Below, piece after piece: positions 52,599 through 61,855 of a stretch of 64,000 nucleotides of DNA (positions within the stretch are counted from its first letter, which is position 1; each line of letters opens with the position of its first letter). This DNA comes from an uncultured Sphingomonadaceae bacterium. Lineage in GTDB: Bacteria > Pseudomonadota > Alphaproteobacteria > Sphingomonadales > Sphingomonadaceae. The notes under the pieces were generated by a model. That model had not been told where the DNA came from, did not search any database, and saw nothing but the letters and a program-made list of their open reading frames with translations. The translations under genes were made by a program, and so were the position numbers. The stretch is from NCBI GenBank assembly GCA_947258815.1, contig CAMYJW010000030.1:620001-684000 (forward strand). The letters run 5' to 3'.

Positions 52599-53734
52599 TG
52601 CCCTGCCAGCCCCGGCGTTTCGAAATTGCCGCGTGTGAACCTGCGCCAATAAAGCCTGGATGCATCCACCGAACGTCCGATTGCCAGACGCGTCAGCTGC
52701 AGCGGGTGACGAAACCGATAGTATCGCGGATGATCGACAATCTTGTCCGCCCCGGCCGGGTCAGGCGCGGGCAGCCATCGGACGCCATGCCTGGCATCTT
52801 CGACAAGAAGCCGTTCGTGTTTCTCGATATAGCGGCGCGACATGCGAAATACACGTTTGGTTTTAACCGGCGAATGCTGGCATTCGTATCCGAAATTCTC
52901 AAGGTGCTCCTTGCAGACAAGATCGCACACTGCATGCATCGTATCGGGCAGCTTCTTTTTCCAGGCAAACATATGCCTTGAATCCAGACGACCCGAGACG
53001 TTCTCCTTCCAGAATTCAGCTGGCGTGGTCACCTGAGCGGCATTGGTATAGAATTCCAGCATGCCGGGATCGAATTCCTCTTCAAGAAACAGGCAAACCT
53101 GACGCAGCACCGCTTCGGGATTCTCGATCAGATCTTCAAAAAGGATTGTCAGCGAATTCGGGTCGTTCTGGAAAAAACGATCGCTGGCGGTTATGATCTT
53201 CAGCCAGAGATATAAGTTGGCGGTAATAGTATCGCTCAGATTGGGCAGCTTGCGGCTGGACAAGGCCACGTCACGCGGATCGCGAACGATCCTCAGTATT
53301 TTCGCGCGGGGGTAAAGCGCGCGGATTTCAGGCAGGTTGAAGGCATGTCCGGGCGATTTTTCAACCCATCTGGCCTTGCCATTCTTTTCGGCAAACTGGG
53401 CTGTCAGCGATTCGAGCATCGCCTGAACCGATGGCGTGCGCTCGCCGAGATGGGATGCAATCTCGCACTCTGTCAGATCGTAGACATCCGGCACCGGCTG
53501 CCCGGCCAGCATCAGCCCGGAAATACTTTTAACCGCGCGCGCAGGCCATTGCGGGTCGGCGACGGCTTCCTCCAGTTCATCACCAGACAATTTGGCGAAG
53601 AACTGAGTCTCCGGCCCCACTACCATATTGGGGTGAGACCCAAGCATTGCGGAAAAAAGCGTGGTGCCTGACCTTGGCGGTCCGACAACAAATACCGGGC
53701 ACTGGTGCGACACGTATCCCTCTTTATTAGCCAC
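52595..53734 (-). CDS. Sulfotransferase family protein
   Basis: 379 residues. The 5'-phosphosulfate-binding loop is clear as VFVVGPPRSGTTLFSAMLGSHPN near the N-terminus, and RIVRDPRDVALSSRKLPN is the 3'-phosphate-binding motif. It transfers sulfate from PAPS to a hydroxyl or amine. The start may be GTG at 53734 or GTG at 53713; the latter has AGAGGG upstream. It is coupled to the flippase by GTGA overlap, suggesting a sulfated glycan or lipid-linked product. Confidence 0.9.
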   Translation of the reverse strand: MANKEGYVSHQCPVFVVGPPRSGTTLFSAMLGSHPNMVVGPETQFFAKLSGDELEEAVADPQWPARAVKSISGLMLAGQPVPDVYDLTECEIASHLGERTPSVQAMLESLTAQFAEKNGKARWVEKSPGHAFNLPEIRALYPRAKILRIVRDPRDVALSSRKLPNLSDTITANLYLWLKIITASDRFFQNDPNSLTILFEDLIENPEAVLRQVCLFLEEEFDPGMLEFYTNAAQVTTPAEFWKENVSGRLDSRHMFAWKKKLPDTMHAVCDLVCKEHLENFGYECQHSPVKTKRVFRMSRRYIEKHERLLVEDARHGVRWLPAPDPAGADKIVDHPRYYRFRHPLQLTRLAIGRSVDASRLYWRRFTRGNFETPGLAGQ

Positions 53735-54069
53735 GCAATCACTAACAAAAAACAGCAGTTACTTTATTATTGCTTTTTCTTGCCATGACTGAAGGTCTTG
53801 AGAAACCAAGTCGGCACCTATCCCGGTTGCTGCCGCTCTTTTATCATGGGATGCCAGCGTTTAAAAGGACCGACGCCGCCAAAACCGATAAAACGCTCAC
53901 CCGGCGAGACTGGACCGCCTCCTGATCTTCCGCGCTCTGCGGATGAATGCTTCCCCGGACGAACGATCCGCAAGCCTCGGCGATCATGCCTGGTAAAGCC
54001 GACAGTCTGCCGAAATTGCGCCTGCAGGGAATGACCGGGGCAGCCAACACGGCTGCGCGGAGGCGAATA
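53735..54069. other. Intergenic region
   Basis: This 335-base spacer between the sulfotransferase start and the thiolase stop has no credible gene. It includes a small hairpin GCAGCC-AACAC-GGCTGC at 54040-54056, 13 bases after the thiolase stop, which may be a weak terminator of the ring-cleavage operon, and an AT-rich patch (53750-53790) that may carry the sulfotransferase promoter. Confidence 0.55.
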
Positions 54070-55323
54070 TCAAACCCGTTCGATGATGATCGCGGGGGCC
54101 ATGCCGCCAAAGGCGCACATGGTGATGAGGGCATAGCGCCCGCCGGTCCGCTCCAGTTCGTCCAGCGCGGTGCCGATCAGGATCGATCCGGTTGCCCCGA
54201 TGGGGTGGCCAAGCGCAATGGCGCCGCCGTTCACGTTAACCTTGCTGCGGTCTATCCCGAGATCGCGGATCGCCTTTTCGGTGACCACTGCAAAGGCCTC
54301 GTTGATTTCCCACACGTCTATATCCCCGGCGCGCAGCCCGGCGCGGGCGAGCGCCTTGCGGGCGGCGGGCACGGGCGCGTTTAGGATCAGCGTGGGGCAA
54401 TCGCCCACGTTGATTGCCGTCACCACCCGCGCGCGCGGTTTCCAGCCGTTCTCCGCCAATCCGGTATCCGATGCCATCAGCAACGCCGCTGAACCATCGA
54501 CCACGCCGGAACTGGTGCCCGCATGATGCACCGGTTCCCACGCCAGATCGGGATAGGCCCGTTCGATCATCTGACGCATCGTGGTGCCATCGGGCGAAGC
54601 GGCGATCTGCTCAACCGCGGTAAACGCCGGTTTCAGCCCGGCAAGGCTTTCCGCCGTGGTCTGGGGGCGCATATGTTCATCATGGTCAAGCGCGAGGCTG
54701 CCATCACGGTTGTAAACAGGCACCAGACTGCGCGCGAAACGGCCTTCGTCGCGCGCCGTTTTGGCACGTTGCTGACTCATCAAACCCAATGCTTCCAGCT
54801 CTGGCCGCGTGATGCCTTCCATGGCGGCAATCGCATCGGCGGCGACGCCAACATGGGCAATCGGGTGTTCGTCATAAAGCGCATAATTGCCGCGCGCGCG
54901 GCCCAGCGCCTGAAACGGCGTGTCCACTTCCCAGCTATCGGCTTCCTGATGATGGCTCATCATCTCGGTGCCACCGGCAATCACCACATCTTCAAAACCC
55001 GCAAGCAGCTGGCCCGCGGCAAAACTTACGCTGGTGATGCCGCCGCCACAGAACCGATCGAGCGTGACCCCGCTCGCCTTTGTGTCATAACCGGCCCACA
55101 GCGCGGACAGGCGGCCAAGATCACCTCCCTGTTTTCCGCGCTGCTGGCTGCATGACCAGACGATATCGTCCACCTTTGCCGTATCGAGTGCATTGCGATC
55201 ACGAACGGCGCGCAGCACCGCTGCGCCAAGATCCTGCGGGTGCAGATGGGCCAGCGCCCCTTTTCCGAACTTGCCAACCCCGCGCGGTGTGCGCACAGCA
55301 TCGACGATCCAGGCCTGGGACAT
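54070..55323 (-). CDS. Thiolase (acetyl-CoA acetyltransferase/3-ketoacyl-CoA thiolase)
   Basis: 417 residues with an intact thiolase active site, in contrast to the two proteins at 8098-10358. The nucleophile is in RFCGGGITSVSFAAGQL, NEAFAV follows, then ALGHPIGATG and a final ITMCAFGGM with the second cysteine. AGGAG precedes the ATG. It is the last gene of a run of SDR, beta-keto acid cleavage enzyme, C-C hydrolase and TonB receptor, so it should release acetyl-CoA or acyl-CoA at the end of the pathway. Confidence 0.92.
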   Translation of the reverse strand: MSQAWIVDAVRTPRGVGKFGKGALAHLHPQDLGAAVLRAVRDRNALDTAKVDDIVWSCSQQRGKQGGDLGRLSALWAGYDTKASGVTLDRFCGGGITSVSFAAGQLLAGFEDVVIAGGTEMMSHHQEADSWEVDTPFQALGRARGNYALYDEHPIAHVGVAADAIAAMEGITRPELEALGLMSQQRAKTARDEGRFARSLVPVYNRDGSLALDHDEHMRPQTTAESLAGLKPAFTAVEQIAASPDGTTMRQMIERAYPDLAWEPVHHAGTSSGVVDGSAALLMASDTGLAENGWKPRARVVTAINVGDCPTLILNAPVPAARKALARAGLRAGDIDVWEINEAFAVVTEKAIRDLGIDRSKVNVNGGAIALGHPIGATGSILIGTALDELERTGGRYALITMCAFGGMAPAIIIERV

Positions 55324-55344
55324 GGTATTCTCCTGTTGCGCCGA

Positions 55345-56127
55345 TCAGCGCGGCGGCATGCGGATCGCGCCGTCAAGACGGATCGCCTGCGCGTTGAAAT
55401 ATGTGTTGCGCACAAGTTCGAGCGCCAGACTTGCGTATTCTTCGGGTTTGCCCAGACGTTTGGGAAACGGCACCGAAGCGTTGAGCCCGTCGAGCACCTT
55501 TTGCGAATTGCGAGCCAGAAGCGGCGTGTTGAAAATGCCCGGCATGATCGCGTTCACCCGGATGCCCAGGCTCATCATGTCGCGCGCCATCGGCAGGACC
55601 AGCCCGTTTACCCCCGCCTTGGCCGCGCCATAGGCCACTTGTCCGATCTGCGCATCCTGCGCGGCTGCCGAAGACGTCAGGATGATCGTGCCGCGCTCGC
55701 CATCTTCAAGCGGATCCAGCCCGGCCATGCCCAGCGCCGACAGCGAAGCCACACGGTAGCTTGCAACCAGAATACCATGCGTCGCAAAGGCGAAATCGTC
55801 GGTTGAAAAACGCATAAGTTCGCCGGTTTCGCGGTTGCGACCCACGGTTTTGCCCTTGCGGTTGGCCATGGCGCAATGGATGCAGATGCGTTCCTGCCCC
55901 AGCGCGGCGCGCGCCTTTGCAAATCCCGCCACCACCGATTCCTCGTCAAGGATATCAACCTTGCAGAATAGCCCCCCGATATCCTGAGCAACCTGGGCGC
56001 CAACTTCTTCATTAAGATCGAACACAGCCACTTTCACGCCTGCAGCCGCAAGAGCCTCGGCCGACGCGCGGCCAAGCCCCGATGCTCCGCCAGTCACCAC
56101 CGCGACGAGAGAACTATCAATCTTCAT
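55345..56127 (-). CDS. Short-chain dehydrogenase/reductase (3-hydroxyacyl-CoA dehydrogenase type II-like)
   Basis: 260 residues. VTGGASGLGRASAEALAAAG gives the cofactor site, ILTSSAAAQDAQIGQVAYGAAKAGV holds the catalytic Ser and YxxxK, and the C-terminus (YASLALELVRNTYFNAQAIRLDGAIRMPPR, read in pieces) is typical of 17-beta-HSD10-like enzymes. It should dehydrogenate a 3-hydroxyacyl-CoA to feed the thiolase 21 bases downstream. The neighbour upstream, 84 bases away, is the beta-keto acid cleavage gene. Confidence 0.9.
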   Translation of the reverse strand: MKIDSSLVAVVTGGASGLGRASAEALAAAGVKVAVFDLNEEVGAQVAQDIGGLFCKVDILDEESVVAGFAKARAALGQERICIHCAMANRKGKTVGRNRETGELMRFSTDDFAFATHGILVASYRVASLSALGMAGLDPLEDGERGTIILTSSAAAQDAQIGQVAYGAAKAGVNGLVLPMARDMMSLGIRVNAIMPGIFNTPLLARNSQKVLDGLNASVPFPKRLGKPEEYASLALELVRNTYFNAQAIRLDGAIRMPPR

Positions 56128-56211
56128 ATTCCGGGTTTCCTCCGTTTGAGCGATGCGGCCACTGGTTCTGAAAACGCGCACGCCATGGCGATGCACGACC
56201 GGCGGGCGCCA

Positions 56212-57135
56212 TCACCGCTTGCCAATTCCCAGGATGATGCGGGCCTCATCCGGCGTGGCCACTTCGCGGCCCATGCTTTTTGCGACAGCGACCAGTTCTT
56301 CCACCATTTGCGGATTGGTCCTGCGGCTGTCTGGCCCGGTGACCTTGTGATTGAGGCCAAAACCGGCCCGGTTCAAATCACCGATACCGGTGCGCACATG
56401 ATGGCCCATCGATATTGCGAGCGAGTTGATGATCGCCTTGCTTGGCGTGCCGGGGCGGCCATACACGGCGGTCATCACCTGCCAGTCATGCCCTGTTCTG
56501 AGATACTCGCACAGCCGGCTGTATTCCTCTGCACGCGCCGGGTTGATGCCATAAAGGCCGACATCGGACATGTAGATCTTGATCGCCAGCGGCTCATCGA
56601 TCAGTCCGCAATCAAGGTATGACAGCATCTCCCGAAAATGTCCGAGTTCGCTTACCCAGACGATCGGTTTGATGTCGTATTCGCGCAGGAATTCAAGAAA
56701 GCTGGTGATGTATTTCTTGCGGTGATCAAAACTGCGTGTTTCCGGGTCATAATGGACGCCATAATTGCCCTCATGGCGGGGCACCACGCCGGTCACTTCC
56801 GGGCGCAGTTCGGGATCGCGGGCAAAAGCGTCCCAGTGGCTGAGCGCCTCGCTCACCGAACTCGTATCGATAAAGCGGGCAGTATAGGACGGGCAGACGA
56901 TGGCATCGCTTTCCTTGCGGATCAGGCGCACGGTGCGCATGTAAAGCTCCGGGTCGTTCAGCCGATTTTCGCCGGTTTCCGGGTCCTTGCAATGGAAATG
57001 AATAATCGATGCCCCGGCCTTGGTGCAGGCGATCGCATCGGCCGCGATTTCTTCCGGCGTTATCGGCACATGCGGGTTTTCCGCCTTGGTGACATTGTCT
57101 TCGTTCTGCGCAACTTCGATGATGAGTTTCTGCAT
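56212..57135 (-). CDS. Beta-keto acid cleavage enzyme (BKACE, DUF849)
   Basis: 307 residues. The family cleaves a beta-keto acid with acetyl-CoA to acetoacetate plus a CoA ester. The zinc site HFH appears in AGASIIHFHCKDPETG; WVSELGHFREML and SMGHHVRTGIGDLNRAG are the other family blocks. ATG at 57135 is chosen; upstream sequence in frame is low-complexity. It is placed between the C-C hydrolase (20 bases) and the SDR gene, so it probably processes the oxo acid liberated by the hydrolase. Confidence 0.88.
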   Translation of the reverse strand: MQKLIIEVAQNEDNVTKAENPHVPITPEEIAADAIACTKAGASIIHFHCKDPETGENRLNDPELYMRTVRLIRKESDAIVCPSYTARFIDTSSVSEALSHWDAFARDPELRPEVTGVVPRHEGNYGVHYDPETRSFDHRKKYITSFLEFLREYDIKPIVWVSELGHFREMLSYLDCGLIDEPLAIKIYMSDVGLYGINPARAEEYSRLCEYLRTGHDWQVMTAVYGRPGTPSKAIINSLAISMGHHVRTGIGDLNRAGFGLNHKVTGPDSRRTNPQMVEELVAVAKSMGREVATPDEARIILGIGKR

Positions 57136-57155
57136 GGGGGCGCTTTCTGAGCTGG

Positions 57156-58019
57156 CTATTCTGGCTGGTCTGGCTGGTCTGAATGTTCGGCAAGGAAGGA
57201 CAGGGCCAGCCGGTTGAATTCCTCCGGGCGTTCCCACTGGGCCCAGTGGCCGGTGCGTGAGAACACCATCAGCCGGGCATCGGGAAGCTGGTTGAGCAGC
57301 ATCCACGCATGGTCGAGCGGGATTGTCCGGTCATCGCGCCCCCAGATCAGCAATGTCTTGTGGTGAACCTGCGCGACATCGCGCCACAGCGGTTCGATCA
57401 GGCGCCGCCGCTTGGGAACCAGCAGCGGCTCACGCATCGCATCGGGCTCTATACTCGCGGCATAACGCGCATCGATCAGCGCGTCGGTCAACTGCGCCGG
57501 ATCGAACACCATCGCCTTCAGAAATGCCAGCAGGCGTTCGCGCGAAGGGCCGGGCGACAGATAATAGGACCACAGCAGCTTGATCCCCTCGCTTGGCGAC
57601 GGACTCTGCGTGCCGATGCTGCCCCCCGGCCCCATCAACACCAGCCGGCGCACCCGCTCCGGCGCGGCCGTCGCCAGCCGCAGGGCCGTGCCTCCGCCCA
57701 GCGAATTGCCGACAATATCTGCCTGGTCGATGCCCAGATGATCCATCAACCCGCGGATTGCATCCGCCAGATAGCCATATAGGCCAACCTGCACATCGGG
57801 CTTGCTGCTTCCACCATACCCCGGCAGATCGGGCACGATCACGCGGTGATCGCGGGCGAACACTTCAAGATTGCGCTCAAAGTTGCTGTAGCCCGAAGCC
57901 CCCGGCCCGCCGCCGTGAAGCATCAACACGGCAGGGCCAGAGCCTGCCTCGACATATTGCAGGTCAATTTCGCCCACCCGCGCGGTCTGGCCCGCCGGAG
58001 GACGCCCCAGACCGCTCAT
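57156..58019 (-). CDS. Alpha/beta-hydrolase, meta-cleavage-product hydrolase (HsaD/BphD-like)
   Basis: 287 residues. LHGGGPGASGYSNFERN is the oxyanion segment of C-C hydrolases, GNSLGGGTA gives the nucleophile Ser, and IWGRDDRTIPLDHA (Asp) and RTGHWAQWERP (His) complete the triad. The overall spacing is that of HsaD, which hydrolyses the C-C bond of the extradiol cleavage product. ATG at 58019 avoids overlap with the TonB receptor gene, whose stop is 34 bases upstream. Extradiol dioxygenase and P450 genes lie further upstream on the same strand. Confidence 0.92.
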   Translation of the reverse strand: MSGLGRPPAGQTARVGEIDLQYVEAGSGPAVLMLHGGGPGASGYSNFERNLEVFARDHRVIVPDLPGYGGSSKPDVQVGLYGYLADAIRGLMDHLGIDQADIVGNSLGGGTALRLATAAPERVRRLVLMGPGGSIGTQSPSPSEGIKLLWSYYLSPGPSRERLLAFLKAMVFDPAQLTDALIDARYAASIEPDAMREPLLVPKRRRLIEPLWRDVAQVHHKTLLIWGRDDRTIPLDHAWMLLNQLPDARLMVFSRTGHWAQWERPEEFNRLALSFLAEHSDQPDQPE

Positions 58020-58053
58020 CGCCTGCGCTCCTGCCGAACCGCGTGGCTGCTGT

Positions 58054-60489
58054 TCATTGGCCACCAAAGGCGATGCGCAGTTCCAGCCCGTACATGCGCG
58101 GCGCGCCAATGCCGACCGAATTGGTGCCAAGCAGGCCGATCAGGTTGGTGGCGTAATTGACATAGTGCTTGTCGGTCAGATTATTGACGAACACCCCGGC
58201 ATCGATCCCCGATCCGCCCACGTTGCGCCAATCAACCCGCGCATTCACCAGATTATAGCTCGGGATGCTGTATTCAGAGTTGAGGCACGGCGTATAGTTA
58301 TCGCCCGCACAGTTCTGGGTGAAAATATCAGCAGAAGCCTGACGTGACTGGCCATACCAGGTCACCCCCAGAGCCAGTTCGCCCATTTGCTCCATCGGAA
58401 CGGTATACGTGCCGCTCAGGCTCCACTGCTGGCGGGGCACAAAGCCGAATTCACTGTCCGAAATATCCACCGGAACCGGCACGTTGCCGTCCAGATAGAT
58501 ATCGTTCCAGACATTATATTCAGGATGGGTATAAGCATAGTTGGCACGCAGATCGAGATTTGGAACCGGCTGGATCGCCAGCTCAACCTCGGCACCATAA
58601 ATATCCGCGCTTGCGGCATTTACGATCTGGCTGGCCGTCCGCGCGCTGTTGGACGGATCCTGCACGAAAACGGTGCGCTGGATATTGGAATACCACTGGT
58701 AATAGCCGGCAATATTAAGAGATCCGGTCATGCCGCCTGCACGGAACTTGGACTTGAAGCCCAGTTCGACATCCTTGACGAACTCGGGTTCGAAAGTGCG
58801 GTTGTTGCCAACCAGTGCGAACGGTGTCTGGTTGAAGCTGCCCGAACGATAGCCCCGGCGATGCGCGGCATAGACAGTCACGTCGTCGCTGGCTTTATAG
58901 CTCAGGCTGATGTCATAGGTCGGCTCGGTGCTCTTGAGCGTGCCCGAAGGCACGGTGCACAGGCTGGTATCATAGCTCGGCAGCGGCTCACCCGTCAGCA
59001 CGCAGGTAAAACCGGCGGGAACAACGCCTGCAAAATTGATATTGTGCCAATCGACCGAGCGACGATCATGAGTCAGGCGCACACCACCTGCAAGCGAAAG
59101 CGCATCGCTTACCTTGTAATCGAAATGGACATAGCCCGCCAGCGAGCTGGTTTTGGGATCAATGTCAAAATTGACGTAACTCGGGAACAGCAACGGCAGC
59201 GGCGGCGGCAGCACGCTCAGCATCGCAAACTGCTTGCCGATGCCCGATTCGTGTGCCTTCTCGTGCGCATAATAGAGGCCAACAACATAGCTGAGCGGCC
59301 CGGACGTGCCCGAGATTTGCAGTTCATCGCTGAAGCTACGCTGGCTTACGTCGGACGTGACATTGAACAGCTCCGCGCTGGACCCGGCAAAATCCTGGAA
59401 GAAACTGCTGGTTACCTTGCGATACGAGATAATGTTCTTGAGCGTCGCTTCACCAAGCCCGCCCAGATCGAGATCGATCTCGGTCGTATTCTGGATTGAC
59501 CATGCTTTGTCTTTCGAACGCAGATCGGGCAACGCGCGGATCTCATATTTTCCAAGCGCCTGTGTTTCCGCAAGTTCAGCCAGCAAACTTCCGGTCACAA
59601 ACGGCCGCAACGATCCGAACGATGCGGGAATACCCTCAGGATTGACGGTATGCAGCTTGGTCGCAAAGCCCACCCCGCTTGAACGGTAATAGGTACCGAT
59701 GAAAGTAGAGCGGATGTTGTCGCTCGGCTCCAGCAACACCGAAAGGCGCGAAGAAAACGCATCAAGATCATTGGCTTTGCGCCCGTCCAGCACATTGGTG
59801 AGATGCCCGTCGCGCTTGGAATATTTGAGACCGCCGCGAACCGCGACCGCATCGCCCATCGGAACGTTGAGCACACCTTCGATATCGTGATAATCGAAAT
59901 TGCCGATCGTGCCCTGCACATATCCTTCCATGACATCGGTTGGCGCCTGAGGCGTGATCAGGATGGCGCCGCCGGTGGAATTACGGCCAAAAAGCGTGCC
60001 CTGCGGCCCTTTGACAACCTGAACGGAGGACAGATCGAAAAGCCCCTGATTGGTTCCGACCGAGCGCGACTGGCTGACTTCCCCGAAATAGACGGCAACA
60101 GCCGGATCGGTAAGCGATGACGGATTGAACGCGCCGCGCTGACCACGGATCAGATAGTTGGGCGCGCTGCTTCCGCGAGGCGAATTGGCGACTGTAAGGC
60201 CGGGCGCAAGCCGGGGCAGATCCTCGGTCCGGCTGATCAGCTGTTCGCGCAGATCGTCGGATGAAATGATCGAAACCGCAACGGGCACGTCCTGCAGATT
60301 TTCGCTCACGCGCCGGGCGGTGACGATAATCGCGCCATCTGCCGCGTCAGCGCCGCCTTCCTCATTGGCCCATGCCGGGCTGGCCGTTGCCGTTGCAAGC
60401 GCCAGCGACGAGGCAAGCGTCAGTTTGCGCAGCGCCGTGCGCGATCGCAGGCCGGGCTGACGGTATGTGTCAGGTGATGCAGTGAGCAT
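58054..60489 (-). CDS. TonB-dependent outer-membrane receptor
   Basis: 811 residues. Signal peptide to about ASPAWANEE, TonB-box-like DGAIIVTARRVSENLQDVPVAVSIISSDDL, plug segment VKGPQGTLFGRNSTGGAILIT, and the terminal strand YGLELRIAFGGQ. GGGGAG precedes the ATG. It lies between the hydrolase and P450 genes and is separated from the P450 by a 108-base spacer carrying an 8-base-arm palindrome at 60566-60585. It presumably imports the hydrophobic substrate hydroxylated by the P450; the substrate itself is unknown. Confidence 0.93.
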   Translation of the reverse strand: MLTASPDTYRQPGLRSRTALRKLTLASSLALATATASPAWANEEGGADAADGAIIVTARRVSENLQDVPVAVSIISSDDLREQLISRTEDLPRLAPGLTVANSPRGSSAPNYLIRGQRGAFNPSSLTDPAVAVYFGEVSQSRSVGTNQGLFDLSSVQVVKGPQGTLFGRNSTGGAILITPQAPTDVMEGYVQGTIGNFDYHDIEGVLNVPMGDAVAVRGGLKYSKRDGHLTNVLDGRKANDLDAFSSRLSVLLEPSDNIRSTFIGTYYRSSGVGFATKLHTVNPEGIPASFGSLRPFVTGSLLAELAETQALGKYEIRALPDLRSKDKAWSIQNTTEIDLDLGGLGEATLKNIISYRKVTSSFFQDFAGSSAELFNVTSDVSQRSFSDELQISGTSGPLSYVVGLYYAHEKAHESGIGKQFAMLSVLPPPLPLLFPSYVNFDIDPKTSSLAGYVHFDYKVSDALSLAGGVRLTHDRRSVDWHNINFAGVVPAGFTCVLTGEPLPSYDTSLCTVPSGTLKSTEPTYDISLSYKASDDVTVYAAHRRGYRSGSFNQTPFALVGNNRTFEPEFVKDVELGFKSKFRAGGMTGSLNIAGYYQWYSNIQRTVFVQDPSNSARTASQIVNAASADIYGAEVELAIQPVPNLDLRANYAYTHPEYNVWNDIYLDGNVPVPVDISDSEFGFVPRQQWSLSGTYTVPMEQMGELALGVTWYGQSRQASADIFTQNCAGDNYTPCLNSEYSIPSYNLVNARVDWRNVGGSGIDAGVFVNNLTDKHYVNYATNLIGLLGTNSVGIGAPRMYGLELRIAFGGQ

Positions 60490-60565
60490 GTCGTTCTCCC
60501 CTCAGATTATTATGGAAGGAACGATACACGCCCCAAGAGATAGGAAGAAATAATAGCTTTTTATC

Positions 60566-60585
60566 TATTCGATAATAATCGAATA
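60566..60585. promoter_or_regulatory. Palindrome TATTCGAT-AATA-ATCGAATA
   Basis: A perfect inverted repeat with 8-base arms lies 76 bases upstream of the TonB receptor ATG and just after the P450 stop, in an AT-rich patch. It is a candidate operator, with no similarity to the GACCAnnTGGTC set. Confidence 0.6.
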
Positions 60586-60597
60586 TGGACTGTGGCG

Positions 60598-61827
60598 CTA
60601 ACGAAGGCGCAGCGGCAGGCTCTGTGGCTTGAGCTCACCAAACATCCCACCATAGCGCGGCGTGAAATCGGGATCCTGAAAGTTCAGGCCGGGAAACCGC
60701 TCCAAGATGCGCTCCAGCGATTTTTGCAGGATCAGCCGGCCAAGATGAAACCCGATGCAGTGATGCGGGCCGGTGCCAAACGTGATGATGCGTTTGGGAT
60801 CTCGGAAAATATCGAACCGCAAGGGATCGGGAAATTGCACGGGATCAAGATTGGCGGCCTGGCGCGATGCATGCGCGGGCATTCCGGCCACCGCCGGCGT
60901 GCCGCCGATAGCGGTATCGCAAACGGCAAAGCGCGTGAACGAAAGCAGGCCGACTCCGCCAAACCGCATACACTCTTCCACCGCCTGCGGAATGAGATCG
61001 AAGCGCTGCTTGAGAACATCAAACTGTTCGCGATGGCTGCACAGCGTGATCAGAACCGCCGCCATCGCGTTGGATGTCGTCCCCAGTGACGCTGCAAGAA
61101 TAGCGAACAGGTTGGCAAACAGTTCTTCATCACTGAGCCGCCGCCCTTCATCGCTGGCGTTGGCAAGCAGGCTGATCATATCGAGGCCGGGATCGGCCCG
61201 CCGCTCGGCAATAATTTCCCGAATGGCAGCCCCGGCATCGTCAAACGCGTCGAGATATTCCTGCGGAAACCCCTCACCCGGCTTGACATTCAGAGTCAGC
61301 CCGAAGGCGCTGTGCATCCGCATGAAGCGCGCCTGATGATCGGGCGCAACGCGCAACATCCCGTCCATCACAATTCTTGAGATCAGCTTGCCGCAAAACT
61401 GGCTCATCGCCTCAAACGTATCGCCCTGCGCTTCGATCTCATCGAGCAGCGTATCAATAATCGCGACGATCGGTTCGGTCTGATGCCTGATCGCTGCCGG
61501 TGTGAAGCCGCGCGCCAGCAGCGTGCGCACACGGGAATGATCTGCACCATCCATGTGGGCCACATCCCGCGTGCCCATGAACAGGTCAAAACGCTCATTT
61601 CCGGGCGCATCGGGCACCACCACGGTAAACCGGTCGTCGGCGGTAAACAGTTCGGTCACATCGGCATAGCGCGCGCAGACCAGCTGCCTGACCCCGTTGT
61701 TGACGACATGGAACGGCGGCCGCGCGGCCCATTCCGGCAGGATGCTACGCCAGTTCTGCCGCAGATAATCACCACCCAGATCGATATCGACTGTGTCTGC
61801 GTCCGTAAGTTTATCTGCCACTGTCAC
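60598..61827 (-). CDS. Cytochrome P450
   Basis: 409 residues, soluble bacterial class I type. The heme-binding loop is FGTGPHHCIGFHLG (Cys357). VEECMRFGG provides ExxR, and the I-helix reads LAASLGTTSNA. In this I-helix the conserved acid of the usual AGxDT/AGxET is replaced by Gly, an unusual detail for proton delivery. The start is GTG at 61827 with GGAGG upstream. It needs a ferredoxin and reductase from elsewhere. Position between the extradiol dioxygenase gene (28 bases) and the TonB receptor suggests that it hydroxylates the substrate to a catechol. Confidence 0.93.
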   Translation of the reverse strand: MTVADKLTDADTVDIDLGGDYLRQNWRSILPEWAARPPFHVVNNGVRQLVCARYADVTELFTADDRFTVVVPDAPGNERFDLFMGTRDVAHMDGADHSRVRTLLARGFTPAAIRHQTEPIVAIIDTLLDEIEAQGDTFEAMSQFCGKLISRIVMDGMLRVAPDHQARFMRMHSAFGLTLNVKPGEGFPQEYLDAFDDAGAAIREIIAERRADPGLDMISLLANASDEGRRLSDEELFANLFAILAASLGTTSNAMAAVLITLCSHREQFDVLKQRFDLIPQAVEECMRFGGVGLLSFTRFAVCDTAIGGTPAVAGMPAHASRQAANLDPVQFPDPLRFDIFRDPKRIITFGTGPHHCIGFHLGRLILQKSLERILERFPGLNFQDPDFTPRYGGMFGELKPQSLPLRLR

Positions 61828-61855
61828 GCCTCACTCCTCCCGGAATATCTATAAT

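Noticed and set aside
53844..54134. Minus-strand frame of 96 codons after the thiolase
   Set aside because: No similarity to any family I know and no ribosome site; spacer sequence.
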